Positions 35,477 to 48,600 of a DNA stretch of 64,000 bases are shown piece by piece; positions within the stretch are counted from its first letter, which is position 1, and each line of letters starts with the position of its first letter. The stretch is from Liolophura sinensis. Taxonomy: Eukaryota; Mollusca; Polyplacophora; Chitonida; Chitonidae. The translations under genes and the position numbers were made by a program. The stretch lies in assembly GCF_032854445.1 (NCBI RefSeq), contig NC_088303.1, forward strand, positions 20,839,501 to 20,903,500. The letters run 5' to 3'. The notes under the pieces were generated by a model that saw nothing but the letters and a program-made list of their open reading frames with translations, had not been told where the DNA came from and did not search any database.

Positions 35477-38400
35477 CCCTCGTGCATGTCGAACATTAAG
35501 CTCCCCTTGTATGCCAGCCTTCTCTTTAAATCTGCCAAACGATTCGTGAGTTCACTATCATTCGCGGACAGGGTATTCTCATACATGTGTAATAGGATAA
35601 AATGCACGTCGAAAAGTCTATCTAAACTTTGCATCTGGAGCTTTAAGAAATACACTGGTATAGTGGTGCTTTGTGGAGGTTTAAAGGAACGATGACCCAT
35701 CAATGAAGCCATGCACTTATGTTCTCATCGCTTCAGACTGAAGTACGATCTCTATCATAAATATTGCTTGCCAAGTGACAAAAATATAGCGTTGTGGCAG
35801 AGATCAGCAGGTCCTGGTCATTGAGCCTGGCTTTTAACAACTGTTGGCTCAGTACTGCACTGTGAACACAGCGACTCTGAGTAGCCCTTGATGATTTTAA
35901 GCCAAGAGATTTGTCAAGCATACCTGGATGGTAAACGGTAGTGGTTACGATGATTTCCTTCTTTACATGAATATAAATCAAAAAGTTCTGGAGTGCGGAG
36001 TCAACACGCAAAACAAAAACGGCATGCTGCCAGAACAATTAACACAGTTAACAAGTGTGTGCGAAATTAAACACCTCCTCCCAACATAAAATGCTTAGAT
36101 GTCGAATCCCAAATCCTTAGCAGATCACACACACAAAACAAAAAACATATCAATGTCGGCAAACGTCATTATTTCAGACCCTTAATGATTCATGAAATGC
36201 CGCGTCTACAGATTTAATGCTATTGGGTTAGATGTGGTTCTCGTGTAATTTTGTAAACACAGGAAATCTGAAAATTTGAATATCAAGTTGAATACCGTGT
36301 AGTAATTTCAATATCCATGTTGTTCTGCTGCAGCTAACAGAAAAAGCGTCAGGATGATATAACTTTGAACCGTGAGAATTTAACAACCGGCATCAGCAAA
36401 CTCTTCCCCGGAGTTCTACAGCGGCGTGACCTAATAGAAGGAATTCTGGGAAAGGATCACTAATGTCAGAAGCCTGAATTCGCTGCCAGACGAAAGGTTC
36501 CATGAGACCTGCATGGGATATAATTTTACTCACAATATGACAACAGGATGAAGACAGACTTCACACAATGTGAATTTTGGAGCATTGAAAAATAAGTCAG
36601 TACTATACCATTCCAAAGAACCCGCCATAGGAGGAAATGGTATACTCTTGAAATAACTGCTCATGGTCACGGTAGCGAAAACGTTCCGAGTGTATTTGCT
36701 ATACCGACATAATAATTAGGCCCTGCTTGAAATCTAGGATTGATGTGTGTGCTTTCGAAACTTCACGCGATGATTATAACCAAGATCACATAATCAAGTT
36801 TGCTTATGTCTAATCAACTTTACTTTCCAATCGAAAATGTTACTTGAAGTATGTTCTTATTGTGTGTACTTAAACAGTTGTTAACAGATCTCCTTGCCAC
36901 ACAAATTCGAAAACATACATGGACATAAAAATGTTATACTGTATTAAATTTGTGTGAAGGTAGATTTTCGTAAAGATGGCTTCTGAAGTGTATATTCGAA
37001 AACGTTATATACCTCTAGCATGTTCTCAGAACAATATTTCTTTATGACTTTGATGAAACTTATGTCTTTAACATACGTGTACAATGCGCATCGTTGTTTT
37101 GTAGTCATATAATAATGCACATGTAGATGTTTGTTTGTTATGTCTTAAAGGTCAAAAAAAGCTCAACGCTACGCCAAAGCATTGTTTAGTGTGCAAAGGT
37201 AGTTTCTAGCTAAAACTTAGGAAAAGCAAATCAACTGCAATTTCGAGGCCTATTGTAGGCTTTGTTTGGTGTTGGCCTCACCAACCACTCTTCTTTTGAG
37301 TTCAAGATCATATTATCGATGAGCATCAACCAATGTACACACGTGAAAGTTGTACACTTTATATGTATGTAACATCACGTAACTTAGTTAATCTCATTTT
37401 TAGGTTTTGTTTGTTAAGCAACGTTAATTACACTAAAATTCATAAACACGGAGTCACAAAGTTTTGTAAAAATGGGCCTGAATCAGCTATAATTGCTGTT
37501 ACCACAGAAACTGAGGCACGTCCTTGTAAATAGGGCTTACGACCTCCATGTGACAAGCTGGCATGAACAGTCACTGCACCCATCTACAGCTCATGATACA
37601 TGAACTTGTATGTGAGACTAAGTGTTTTTTTGGTAGTTGTATTTTATCATTATAATCTGCGATGTACAAGTATTTCGTTATTTTGCCACGTCTTGAAGAT
37701 GTATCCATTTCTTACGCCGCAGACAAACTGTGGTAATAATGTTCTTTTATTAAAAGCACCATCAGACCACATGTATTGACCTTCTGATTATATGGCGGAG
37801 GTTCTTTCTCTCAGTAAATAAAAGTGTGGCCTTACAAAGTTAGTCTTTGATCTGTTTTCTCTCACTGCGTGACTTCACCCTAATGAATGTGGAACTTCAA
37901 TACCAGTAATTTATGTATCACGTTTCACTGTCCACATCTCAGTAAAACATTAAATCTTCACGCCGGCCGGCGGATTTCGGTGGCAAAGCTGTGACTCCTG
38001 AACTATGAAATCCCAGAAATAAATGGTGCATTTACATGAACCACGGGGAGGGAGTTCTAGCCACATAGTGAAAATGATGAAGAATTACAAGATATATGAT
38101 TCAAGAATACCAGAGCATATTAAATAAATGGACACTGACTTTTTGCCTTGTTTCGTCTTTTCCCATCATATGATGCCATATCAGGAAACTATAAACTAGA
38201 AAGTTAACTACCCAGCAATACTTTCCACCAAGATCTGTTCAGTTTCCTTCATTCAATAACCTGACCACCGTCATGTATAGTAAATTTCACAGGCAAATAA
38301 ATGTTTATAAACCTTTAATTTTGGAGCTTAAAATGACATTTTCTCAGTAAGATATCATGGTCCTAAATTCCTAACAAACTGATACACTTTTTCAGATAAA

Positions 38401-38793
38401 TAGGGGTCTCAGGATCATGGTAAAATAAGCAACATAATCCTGGGTAAAGTTTTAGGCCATTTACCAGAATTCTGGAATATTCTTATGTATATGTAAGAAA
38501 GAAGGCATGTAATAACTATATTAAACATGAAAAAAAAAACAACAAAAAAACAACAGACAACCATTAACAGAATATTTAACTTTATATACATGTGCTTAAC
38601 ATGCCAGAAGGCCAACATAACTGGTGGACTAATCAATAAATATCAATAAATAATAGTTAAGTAAGTCTCCACTACTCAGCAAACAAAAACACAACGATAA
38701 ATAAATGAATGTTTGTCCGAAACAATAATTGCCATGGTTTTCCATTTCATTATATTCTGCTCTGTGTAAAACAAGCAGGAATATACACATTCA
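35477..38793. other. Intergenic between gene B and the ZCWPW1-like gene
   Basis: No exon, RNA gene or well-formed repeat was supported here. A possible polyadenylation signal for gene B (ATTAAA at 36065-36070) lies about 590 bases after its stop. The fragment at 38215-38300 resembles part of SINE family 4. Confidence 0.5.
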
Positions 38794-38799
38794 TTTATT
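38794..38799 (-). terminator. AATAAA polyadenylation signal of the ZCWPW1-like gene
   Basis: On the minus strand AATAAA occurs 86 bases downstream of the TAA stop at 38885-38887, a normal position for a short 3' UTR. Confidence 0.6.
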
Positions 38800-38884
38800 T
38801 GTAAAATCTAAAATGGGAGGTACATTGTGTTACAAGATAAACCCCAAAACAGGGGGCTCTGCTGAACTGGGGATATTCCTGAGA

Positions 38885-39621
38885 TTACTCTTCACACGCC
38901 TCAAATGGATCCGAAGTTTCTTGTGCTTTTGAGGAAGGCTGATCTTCACAAGGGAAGGGGAGGTCAAATACATCATCAACATCGAACAGGTCAGAATTCT
39001 CAACTTGAGAGGAGGTCAATAGTTTGTGGTTTTCTTTTTTTTCTGTGCTGAACTGAATATGACTGCTATTCAACCTGACTAACTGAGTATCTTCAGAAAG
39101 ATCAAGCTCCCCACCAGTTTCGACATGAGGATTTCCATCCGGATGTACAGGATGTGTCACAATACCAGCTGCATCTTGTTTCCCATCAACGACTATGGAA
39201 TCAACATTTGAATTTGCATTGCTGTATATTCTTGTCTTTGATGGTGCAAGGTGCTTTTTCTTTTTCTTCTTCACAGGACCATAAGGAATGTTCTGCACAT
39301 TAAGGCTGATCTGTTCATCTGTTTTTACCATTTTGTTTGCTTGCTTTTTGACATGTAAGAGGCTCTGTGACTCTTCCAGCTGACTGTCATTCTGTGGAAC
39401 AGCTACATCATGTTCAAAGATATCTTCTTTGCTGTTATTTTCATGTCCTTTTTCTTCTTTTATCAGTACAGATTTTTCGTGAACTGGAGCCACAGAAACT
39501 TTGAATTTCTTCTTTTTTGTTTTCAGAACACAATTAGATTCTTTTCCTGAAAAAGCAGTCTCAAGCATGAATATCATAGGTGGCATATTCATATTTCCCC
39601 CTTCTGTTTCCCCATACAGAC
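38885..39621 (-). CDS. ZCWPW1: ZCWPW1-like terminal exon: Lys-rich and acidic C-terminal tail
   Basis: This 737-nt exon is the largest of the gene, with acceptor TTTTTATAG. It is low in predicted structure. It has basic clusters (KTKKKKFK, VKKKKKKHL) likely to act as nuclear signals and an acidic hydrophobic end (SDLFDVDDVFDLPFPCED). That end is reminiscent of the acidic terminus of vertebrate ZCWPW1. Confidence 0.88.
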
Positions 39622-42600
39622 CTATAAAAATACCCTTTCAATGTGGCCATTCACTTGAAACTTGAGAGTAAACATGGACATGGAAAACTATACCAAACAA
39701 ATGTTCACTTCACTAGTCACGGGTGTGAATAAATTTGAAGTAAAAATCAATTCAAAGTGATTTCAGCTATGTGACTTAAGACAGGTTTAGCTTAAGGGTG
39801 AGCAAATCAATCTACAGTACTAATGCAAACCAATATGAAAGAAATAATAAAATAAATATAGCAGAAGTTTTAGAGGTATATACACACCTGGTTTACACTC
39901 AGACTTGATGTTCTCAGCAATGCCTTCATCATCTGGTTTTTGTTTCCTTTTCTTGATACAGATGCCCTCCACTGCAACATATCACAGGGATATAGTCAAT
40001 TTTATAGATCCAATAGGTCATGAGTTAAAACTTTAAATGTTATATATTGAAAATTTTAGCAAAAAAGCCAATTTTCGGTATTAACAAAGAATAGACCAAT
40101 CAATGCCTTTCAGTAAATATTAGACTCATATACGTATCTGTATTACTGTTAAAGTGTTAAAATGAATTTAAACTTAAATGCAACATACTTTATAAATTTT
40201 AGAAATTGTTTCAGAAATTTTGAACAGTAAATATGTGCAAAAATAATGCTGTTATAATTAGAAAAATAATTATTCCAAAATAAGAGCAAAAACTTAGCTG
40301 GATTTGCTCTGATCCATTTTTTGGCCAAAATCTATGGTACACACTCTTTAACATGGGCATAATGAAAAGATTGAATGACTGATTTGTATTTTAAGTTTTA
40401 ATTCAGAGTAAACCACTGGCAAATAACTGAGAAACTTTACCAACTGTGATACAAAGACCTTACAACAGTGAGGTAAATGTGAATGCTACATTGGTGGAAG
40501 TCAACTTTGGTGGAAACTTCATGTATAGGAATTAAGTCCAGATTTTGATACTTATTGTCATTATTTGGGACTTGCACTTTCTGGGTATAGCACAGATTTG
40601 AGTGCTGAATGGCTAAGAAGTTTGTATTTATGACAGGTTAGGTAGCTAATTGATAGCAATGCATCTCAACGGTCTAGACCTTTTGATTAACAGCTTTCCC
40701 AATTCAAAGTGCCCAGAGTAAACTAGTCAAATGGATGTTTGCCCATTGGTCTAAACACTATTTGGAACAACTATTGCTCAGAAACCTCACAACCAGTGAG
40801 AATTACATAAATTAAATACACAATAGTTATGTACTGAGTTTTGATCAAAAACCCTACAACCAGCGAGAATTACATAAATTAAATATGCAATAGTTATGTA
40901 CCGACTTTTGATCAGATACCCCACAACCAGCGAGAATGACATAAATTTAAATCGCAATAGTTATGTACGGATCAGATTTTCTAACTTAATGTGAAGTTTT
41001 ACAAAGAAAACCTGCACACAAACCTTTATCAAAATCAGACAGTATTTGACACAATTATTGCATGAAAACCTGGGCATGACAGACTGACAAATTAATATCC
41101 CTAGCTTTCACTGAAGTGCAAGATAAAAGTAAAAGTCAGGTTCAGATAAAAGTAATGCCATCAACAATACGAAATGCTTCAATTAAGCTGTGAAAGAAAA
41201 AAAAAGGTACGCGTAATACTCTGTATAATATCAAAGTTCATGACATTTGTAATTAATTTGTTAATTTGTAATTAACATGTACAGTTGTAATTAATTCCTC
41301 ATTAAATCGTACCCTAGTACACTATTCCATAATCAAATGTGTCTCAACTGAGAGAATAGAAGAACTGCGAATATATCATCAGTTATATTACACTAGTATT
41401 TTCATTGTCTACTGTATACCTTCAATATCTATTCACTAAACACACCTGACTTGGGGCAGCTCTTGGGGGCATCCCCTGCTCCTTTTAACAGAATTGGAAC
41501 CCCGACTTCTCGGCTTTCAACAACATGGTCACCAGAACATTTCACATCTTTATAATCAGGATTCTTTTTTCTAGTCTTCTTCTTCAATATCTTTCCCCTC
41601 ACTAATTAGGTAAGAAACAAACAGTAGCTTTAAACAGTATGAGTTGCTTAGCGTGCTAGCGCAGTGTAGTGACCCAGGTCGCTGTGAGTTAAAGTCCAGT
41701 TCATGCTGGCTTCCTCTCTGGCCATAAGTCGGAAGGTCTGCCAGCAACCTGCGGATGGTCATGGGTTTCCCCCAGGCTGTGCCCGGTTTCCACCCACCAT
41801 AATGCTGGCTGCCGTCGTATAAGTGAGATATTCTTGAGTACGGGGTAAAACACCAATCAAATAAATAAATAAATTAAACAGTATGAACATATTAATCTGA
41901 AATTTTATGTATTGTTATTAAAATGTACCTGTAATCCAAAACTGCAGGACTGGAGTTATGGCTCTAAATTTCACTGTGAGCACCTGCCTTTGTGTTTTTC
42001 TGTCATGTATGAAGATCAACTCTTAGGGAAACATTGATGATCAGTTTGGAAACTATTTTAGAACTCAGTTAAAAAAAAATACATTTTGTCGCAAAGCTAC
42101 GCCCCAGGTAGCTTGTCTGTAGGGTATACATATAAATGCAAATTTCAGCTGAATAAATGACGTCGATTTCTAATACACACAGAAAGAATATGAATGTTGT
42201 AATTTATGGTCATAAACATAAATGCATCGCATGATCAATGATCGAACACCCTAACCCCACTCATTCCCATCTTACTGCACTGCACTGCACTTCACTTATA
42301 TGCAAAAGCTGAGCTCCATTATTGGAGTACTTTTTGAGATACATGTATTACTTGTAATATTTACCTTAATTTGGTAATTAAAATTAATATGCACGTAGGA
42401 TAGTGATAGAACACAGTCCTCTTGTCATTATGCTTTGCATGCATGAAAAATGTGAGATGAATACATGTAGTACCTTTTAATATACCATTTTCATTATTTA
42501 CCTTAACATTTCTTTTAGCATTATTGGACATCACCACTGATGCACTGGGTAAGACCAATAATTTTATGAGGCTAACATACATGATGTAATAACAAATGCA

Positions 42601-45600
42601 AGGGAAAAGTGCTCCATCAGTTAAAAACTTAAATCTTCTGCTAAACTATATAACACTTGATGCCTATAGATAACATTCTTAACATTTAACTAATGAACTA
42701 GCATGACATACCCTTCATCGTTTCAGAGCTTTTCCTCTTCTTACATTCTTTATTCAGCTGTGGTTCAAAGTCAGGATCATCTGTAAAAATTACAATGTTT
42801 CTATATTTTAGTCTCTTGCTGTTTTCACTTGTCATTATTTAGATATTGACAATGAAAAGCTTTATTTGTGGGTGTAAGAAAATACATTTAAATATGATCT
42901 TACCTATTATCATCCCTTTAATGTCTTCCCTGTGACCTGGATGTCTCTATAATGTGCAAATGTCAACAGTCCACAGACTGAATAATGGACCATTCCCCAC
43001 CCTTTCAGGCTTTTTTTCCCCATAGATGTATAGGAAATCATTGCAATGCTCAAGCCTCGCAGCTGTGAATGTGCACTATAAATTCCTTAACAAAACTTTG
43101 TGCTAACATACATGTACCTTCAGGCTCAACAAAGGTGTTCTCCATAGAGCAAAGATTATCAGCATTACTGAGAATTGACTCAGCATTGTCAAGGATTTCA
43201 TCAACAACTGTTCCATGCAGATCTAGTTCCAGCAAAATCCCTCCGCTGACAGTAGTATCCAAACCTTTAGCTTTTGGACACTTTCGCTGAGTTCTAGCCA
43301 AAGGTTGATTTGCATATCCTGAAACAAATACTGCTTGATTTTCAATGTCTATATATCCTGTGAAAAAACAGACATTCTTAAAATAAATAAATCATGTAGT
43401 ATGTAGCACCTGCTCCCAGCTAGCCTGATGACCTCTATTTGGTCAATGAGTTCAACCCTTTACATAGTACCATCTGAATCAGCGATAATTTACAAAATCT
43501 AATTAGTTGTTTCTTCAGATCTACATGTAGTTAACTGACAATTGTCGGAATAGGGAAAATTCTTTCAGAGAAATTGTAAGCATGTGACATTATACCCTGG
43601 AACCTCTGTAAAACGGCTGGGCTTAAGAAGCAACAAAAATGTTGATTTATTAGACAACACATTGGTTAATGAACAGAAGTCGTAAACTACAAAAACAAAC
43701 CAAAAGTGTCTTTTCATGTTTGTGGAACGTACAACACACATATTCTAGTTCATGTGAGCATAGGCAATGTCTATTAAGCTTTAACACATTGAGCTTCATC
43801 CTAAGATCAATCTACAGAGCATCACTTCTCTGGTCTACCAGGTATAGCCAATTAACGCTTACACGGTTGCCAGATCACAACCAGGGATGGAATAATTCTA
43901 AGTGATGATTGTGGTACCAATTTTAGGCACTGAGCTACTTACTGTCATTGCTCACAGACTGATGAGCTTCCGATATATTTCACACATATGGGAATAGTTT
44001 TAAGTGGTTTGTTTATATATTAAACAAATTACCTCCCTTTTGCATGACTTGTAACATACTGCTGGTATGGGTGAACTGAAAAGCTCTATTCAGTTGGATG
44101 TGACACTGTCTTCCTGAGATGATTCAAGTGAGGCCAAAACTGACTAGATATATTCTAATGCTACACGTAACTTTCAGTATTCACACTAGACAAGGGTTGG
44201 TTTATTGAATGCACTGAATATTGTATTCAAATGAAGACTAATTAAAAAAACAAAAGCTTTATACTTTCTTTTGCTGCCATGTATGCCCATCCATCTCAGT
44301 ATCCAAAAGTAATGGATTTTGTCTTTGTTTCACTGCTTCAGCGTCTCTGAGAAATCTCTCTGTATTTTTAGGCTGAGAAAATTACCCAGAAATATAAATC
44401 AGACCATGATGACTGGACAATACACAACTGACAATTAAAGTGTATATCTGAATATGTGGACATCAACTGATATGCCTTAATTACCTGGAGATAAGTTCTC
44501 CTCATTAGGGCTTTCGTCATCACTAACATGTCCCCACGTACCTCTGAATCTAGCTGAAAAGCTAAATTTCTTCAGCCGCTCCTGAAATGTACAAATACGA
44601 CAAATTTTCCACTTGTTATCACACATTTGGCAGACACTAGTGAAAACAGAATTTCAAAATTTTACAGAAAGCATGTTGACATAAGTCTGTAACTATGCAT
44701 ATATAATTTTTTTTCTTTTCCTGCAAAAGAAACTTTGTATTTAAAAACCAATTTATATGCAACTTTTTCGGATTAAATAACTGTAAAAAGTTATTATCTT
44801 GTAAACAGAATCCCCTTTTTGTCTTACTATAACCCTGCCTTGCATAGCTTTCTTTGTGGTAGTAAACTAAAATGGCATTTCATGTAGATACCTTCAAAGA
44901 TAATGCCAATGCCTCTTCAGCATTCTTTCTAGCAGCATCGATTTCCTTTTTGTAACACTGACTCTTTAAAACACCCTGGAATGAATACATATGTAACAGT
45001 ATTTTTATTTAATTCTTGTCTAACGAAAAATTAAAGAATTTTTCACTAATGATGACAGTCAGTTTCTGGATGGAAGAACATCAGTGCCCGGCATAAACCA
45101 TCGACGATCATTGGCAAGTTACTGACAAACTCGTGGAGTGAGTGAGGGAGTGCATGGGTTAAACGTCGTACTTAATTTTTCAGTCATATGACGATGAAGG
45201 AACCCTTAGGGCGCTGGTAATCTGCCTCCTTGTTGCAGGATGGATTTCCACCCCTCTTTTATCTAGTGCTGCTTCACGGAGACGGTTTACCAAAGGCAAG
45301 TAAGCCGCACCGCGCGATCCATTATACTGATACAGGTCAACCAGTTGTTGCACTATCCCCTTCATGCTGAATGCCAAGCAAGGAAGTTACAACTTCCTCT
45401 TTTAAGGTCTTAGGTGTTATTCGACCCAGGAGAAATACTTGTGGAAAAAATGCAGTGGCCTTCAAAGAATATTAGACTGCATAAAAGGCCACACAAGCAA
45501 GACTTACTACTTATTGTTTAAGGGGGTAGGTGTAAAAATATAACCCTATGAGATAATGTAACGTTTTTTTTCACACATGTGAATAAACATTAAAATTATA

Positions 45601-48600
45601 ATAGATTATGTTTCCTTCTCTAAATTAGACTGTACAGATCATACAGAGAGGTGTTTTGGAGATTATTCAGAAGGTCATGAAGGCACGATGATATCTTACT
45701 GGAAATATAAGTTTCAAAATTAAAAGTAATATTTTCTGACCTTCATATGTCCCTAAAATGACTGTTTATTGAGAACTCAGACCAAACAAGAGTACATGTA
45801 ATCGATGATTTTTAATGCTGCACCAAAGTTTCTCTACAATTATGGAAGATGACTGTCAGGCACTTGTAGAGATGTATATATATATTGCACAAAGACAATC
45901 TCCTCAATTCTTCAAACTGTACACAACAACCGTTTTACTGACCACTTGTTCCACCTAAATCAACAGTGTCCATGGTGGGAAGTAGAGTACACAGAACTTT
46001 AAGGATCCTCCTAAAATAAATACTGAACATAAACACTGTAACGGCAGATAACAAAATTTGCATCATATTGTTATTTTAGTAAAACATATGTGCCACGTCT
46101 TGCTGTAATATTAATATTGATTTTATCTCAGTACCTTTACTGACTGGAATGGTTCATTGCCTTGAGTGAAACTCTTCACATTATTGGTCCTGACCCATGT
46201 TCTGGAAACTTTGTTATCAAAGAACACCACATGGTAATGTGTCTGCAAAATAAATTATAGTACATGGAATATAATGACAAAGTGTGCTTATTCTTCTCAA
46301 CTGCTACCATTATTTATGGGTTAGATATGACGTAAAGTTTTGCCTGTCAGTCATTGATGTTTACTTTCACACTGACCGAGTTAGCAGCAAGACAACAGAA
46401 GTGGGTGATTAGCTCCGCTCCCTTCATTACCCTACACAGCAGCTATGGTCTCTAATCTATGCAACGTGGCGTCAAGTCACTGACAGCGAGGTGTGCTGGT
46501 CTCCCGAATAGCCCATGTGCATTTCTAATTAAACTCATGAATTAAACCAAAGAAACTATAAAAGGCGATGTCTATTACAACCCTGTAAATTCCAAATTCC
46601 ACTGCTGATCTTGAAAACTTATGATTGTTTGGGTAACGTGGAAGTCACGTAGTAGCATTATCAACGCAGCCCTAGTTATGCAACAAATATTTGTACACAT
46701 GTATTTATGGTACACATAGATTTCACTGAGAAATATCTGTCACCAACTTCAAGTATAATGTGAATGAAGTATGTCACTTAATGTGAACATTTTGTTTCAT
46801 TACAATGAGAACTGTCCTCCTATTGCAGAAGAGTTACCTTTCCTGCGTACTGAAATCGGAAACCTCCCATTAAATACAGAAAACATACTACTTAATGCAA
46901 AGTTTTCAAAAACTAACACGATTAACTTTGACCCCTTTTTGGTAGCACTGTGTGTAAGTCCAGCATACCTGTATATTGGGAGTCAGACAGGATTCGTCCG
47001 TGTTGCTGACACATTCATGACATTAAGAGTTTGCACAACAATTACTGGCTATATATCAAACTAAAGTGCATGTTTTATGTATGCTGGAATTTGCAAATGT
47101 GTGATTTAGGCGTCGCCAGTGACAGGTCAGATTGTTTTTTTCCTTTCATGGGCAAAAATCCTGCAGCGACAGGTATAATAAACGTGGAGATTTTGAGCCC
47201 TGTTTAATGTACGTTGTTGCTTTTGTCCACAGTTGGACATCATGTGCTGGTAACTTGCACGTAAGGATTTACAGGGTGCTATGTTCTGTTACAGCTTTGT
47301 ACATGAAGAGCTCCACATTTTAATGGATATTTCACATGGCACCCCACATGCGTAAAGATATTGGGTGGTCATGCCCAATCATCAGGGAGTTTTCTACTGA
47401 ATTACCATTCATTATAAAACAGCAATCATAAGACAATCAAGGTGCACCTGTTGTGAAGTAAGCCTGTATGTACTAAATTCATTATGATTTAAACCGAAGA
47501 AAACACGATCTGTTGGTGGTAGAAGCATAATCTGGCTATCCAGTGAAGTATTAGCCTACATGTTTATTACGTTTGGAAACTGTCCATATAGCCCCCTGAC
47601 CATTCCCAATGCTCTCCTGCGGCACCCAGTCAGTACGAACCACAATCAATGCAAAGAATTATGAGATACACTTTCCAAGTTTAAGGGCCAAACTTGTATA
47701 TGTGTATTCAGTTTTACACCAAAGAGAATTAATGTCCAAGAACAAAACGAACACAATGCAATACAGATCCCTGTTCAAGAGAAAATTAAAACTATGAGGA
47801 CCAAGGTTAGCACAAAGACAGAACTGGTTACAACACAAATCTAATCATAGTCCTGATAGAGGAAATTAATTCCTTCATTTGTAAAACTGCATTCATTGTA
47901 TATAATTGTATGTCCATACCACTTAAATATTTTGACGATGGAAAAAGTACATGAATCCTGGAGACTTACAGGTAACATTGGGTTAGATGGTTCAGAAACA
48001 AAGTACTCTCCTATGTCTGGATCTATCTCAACCATAGCAGGCCACCTTTATAGAGAACAAAATTACACAATGAAGAAATAATATTTCTGAATTGAAGAGG
48101 ATAACACATACATCAAAGTGTGAATGGTTTAATAAATAATTTCTAATTTATACAATCCAAAGAATTGGTTGTTAAACATCATACCAAACAATTTTTATCT
48201 TTTACAATGGTGGTCAGTTGTAAGTGTGGAGAAAACCGAAATGCCTGGAATAAACCACCAACCTTACGTACTAGATATGTGCAGGATGGTAGAAGATAAG
48301 TGGTCAGCTAATGTCAGTTTGTGCAACTGTCCAGATGAGTGATGTTAACCGCTTATTGTTACCAAGGCCCATGCACAAACAGTGAGAGCCATGTAGGAAA
48401 GCTACTAATTCCCTGTCCAAGTCAGGGTTTTAACCAACACCTTGAAGTTAGTAATTCAAAAGGCAAGCCTTTTTAACCATTCAGCCACAGCCTGCCTCCC
48501 TAAGAAATTTAATCTAAACTCAAAATAAAGTGTAAATGAAATTATTTTTCAGAACTGTTATGATCAGTGGAACAATCACATCCCAAAAGAAACCAATCTT

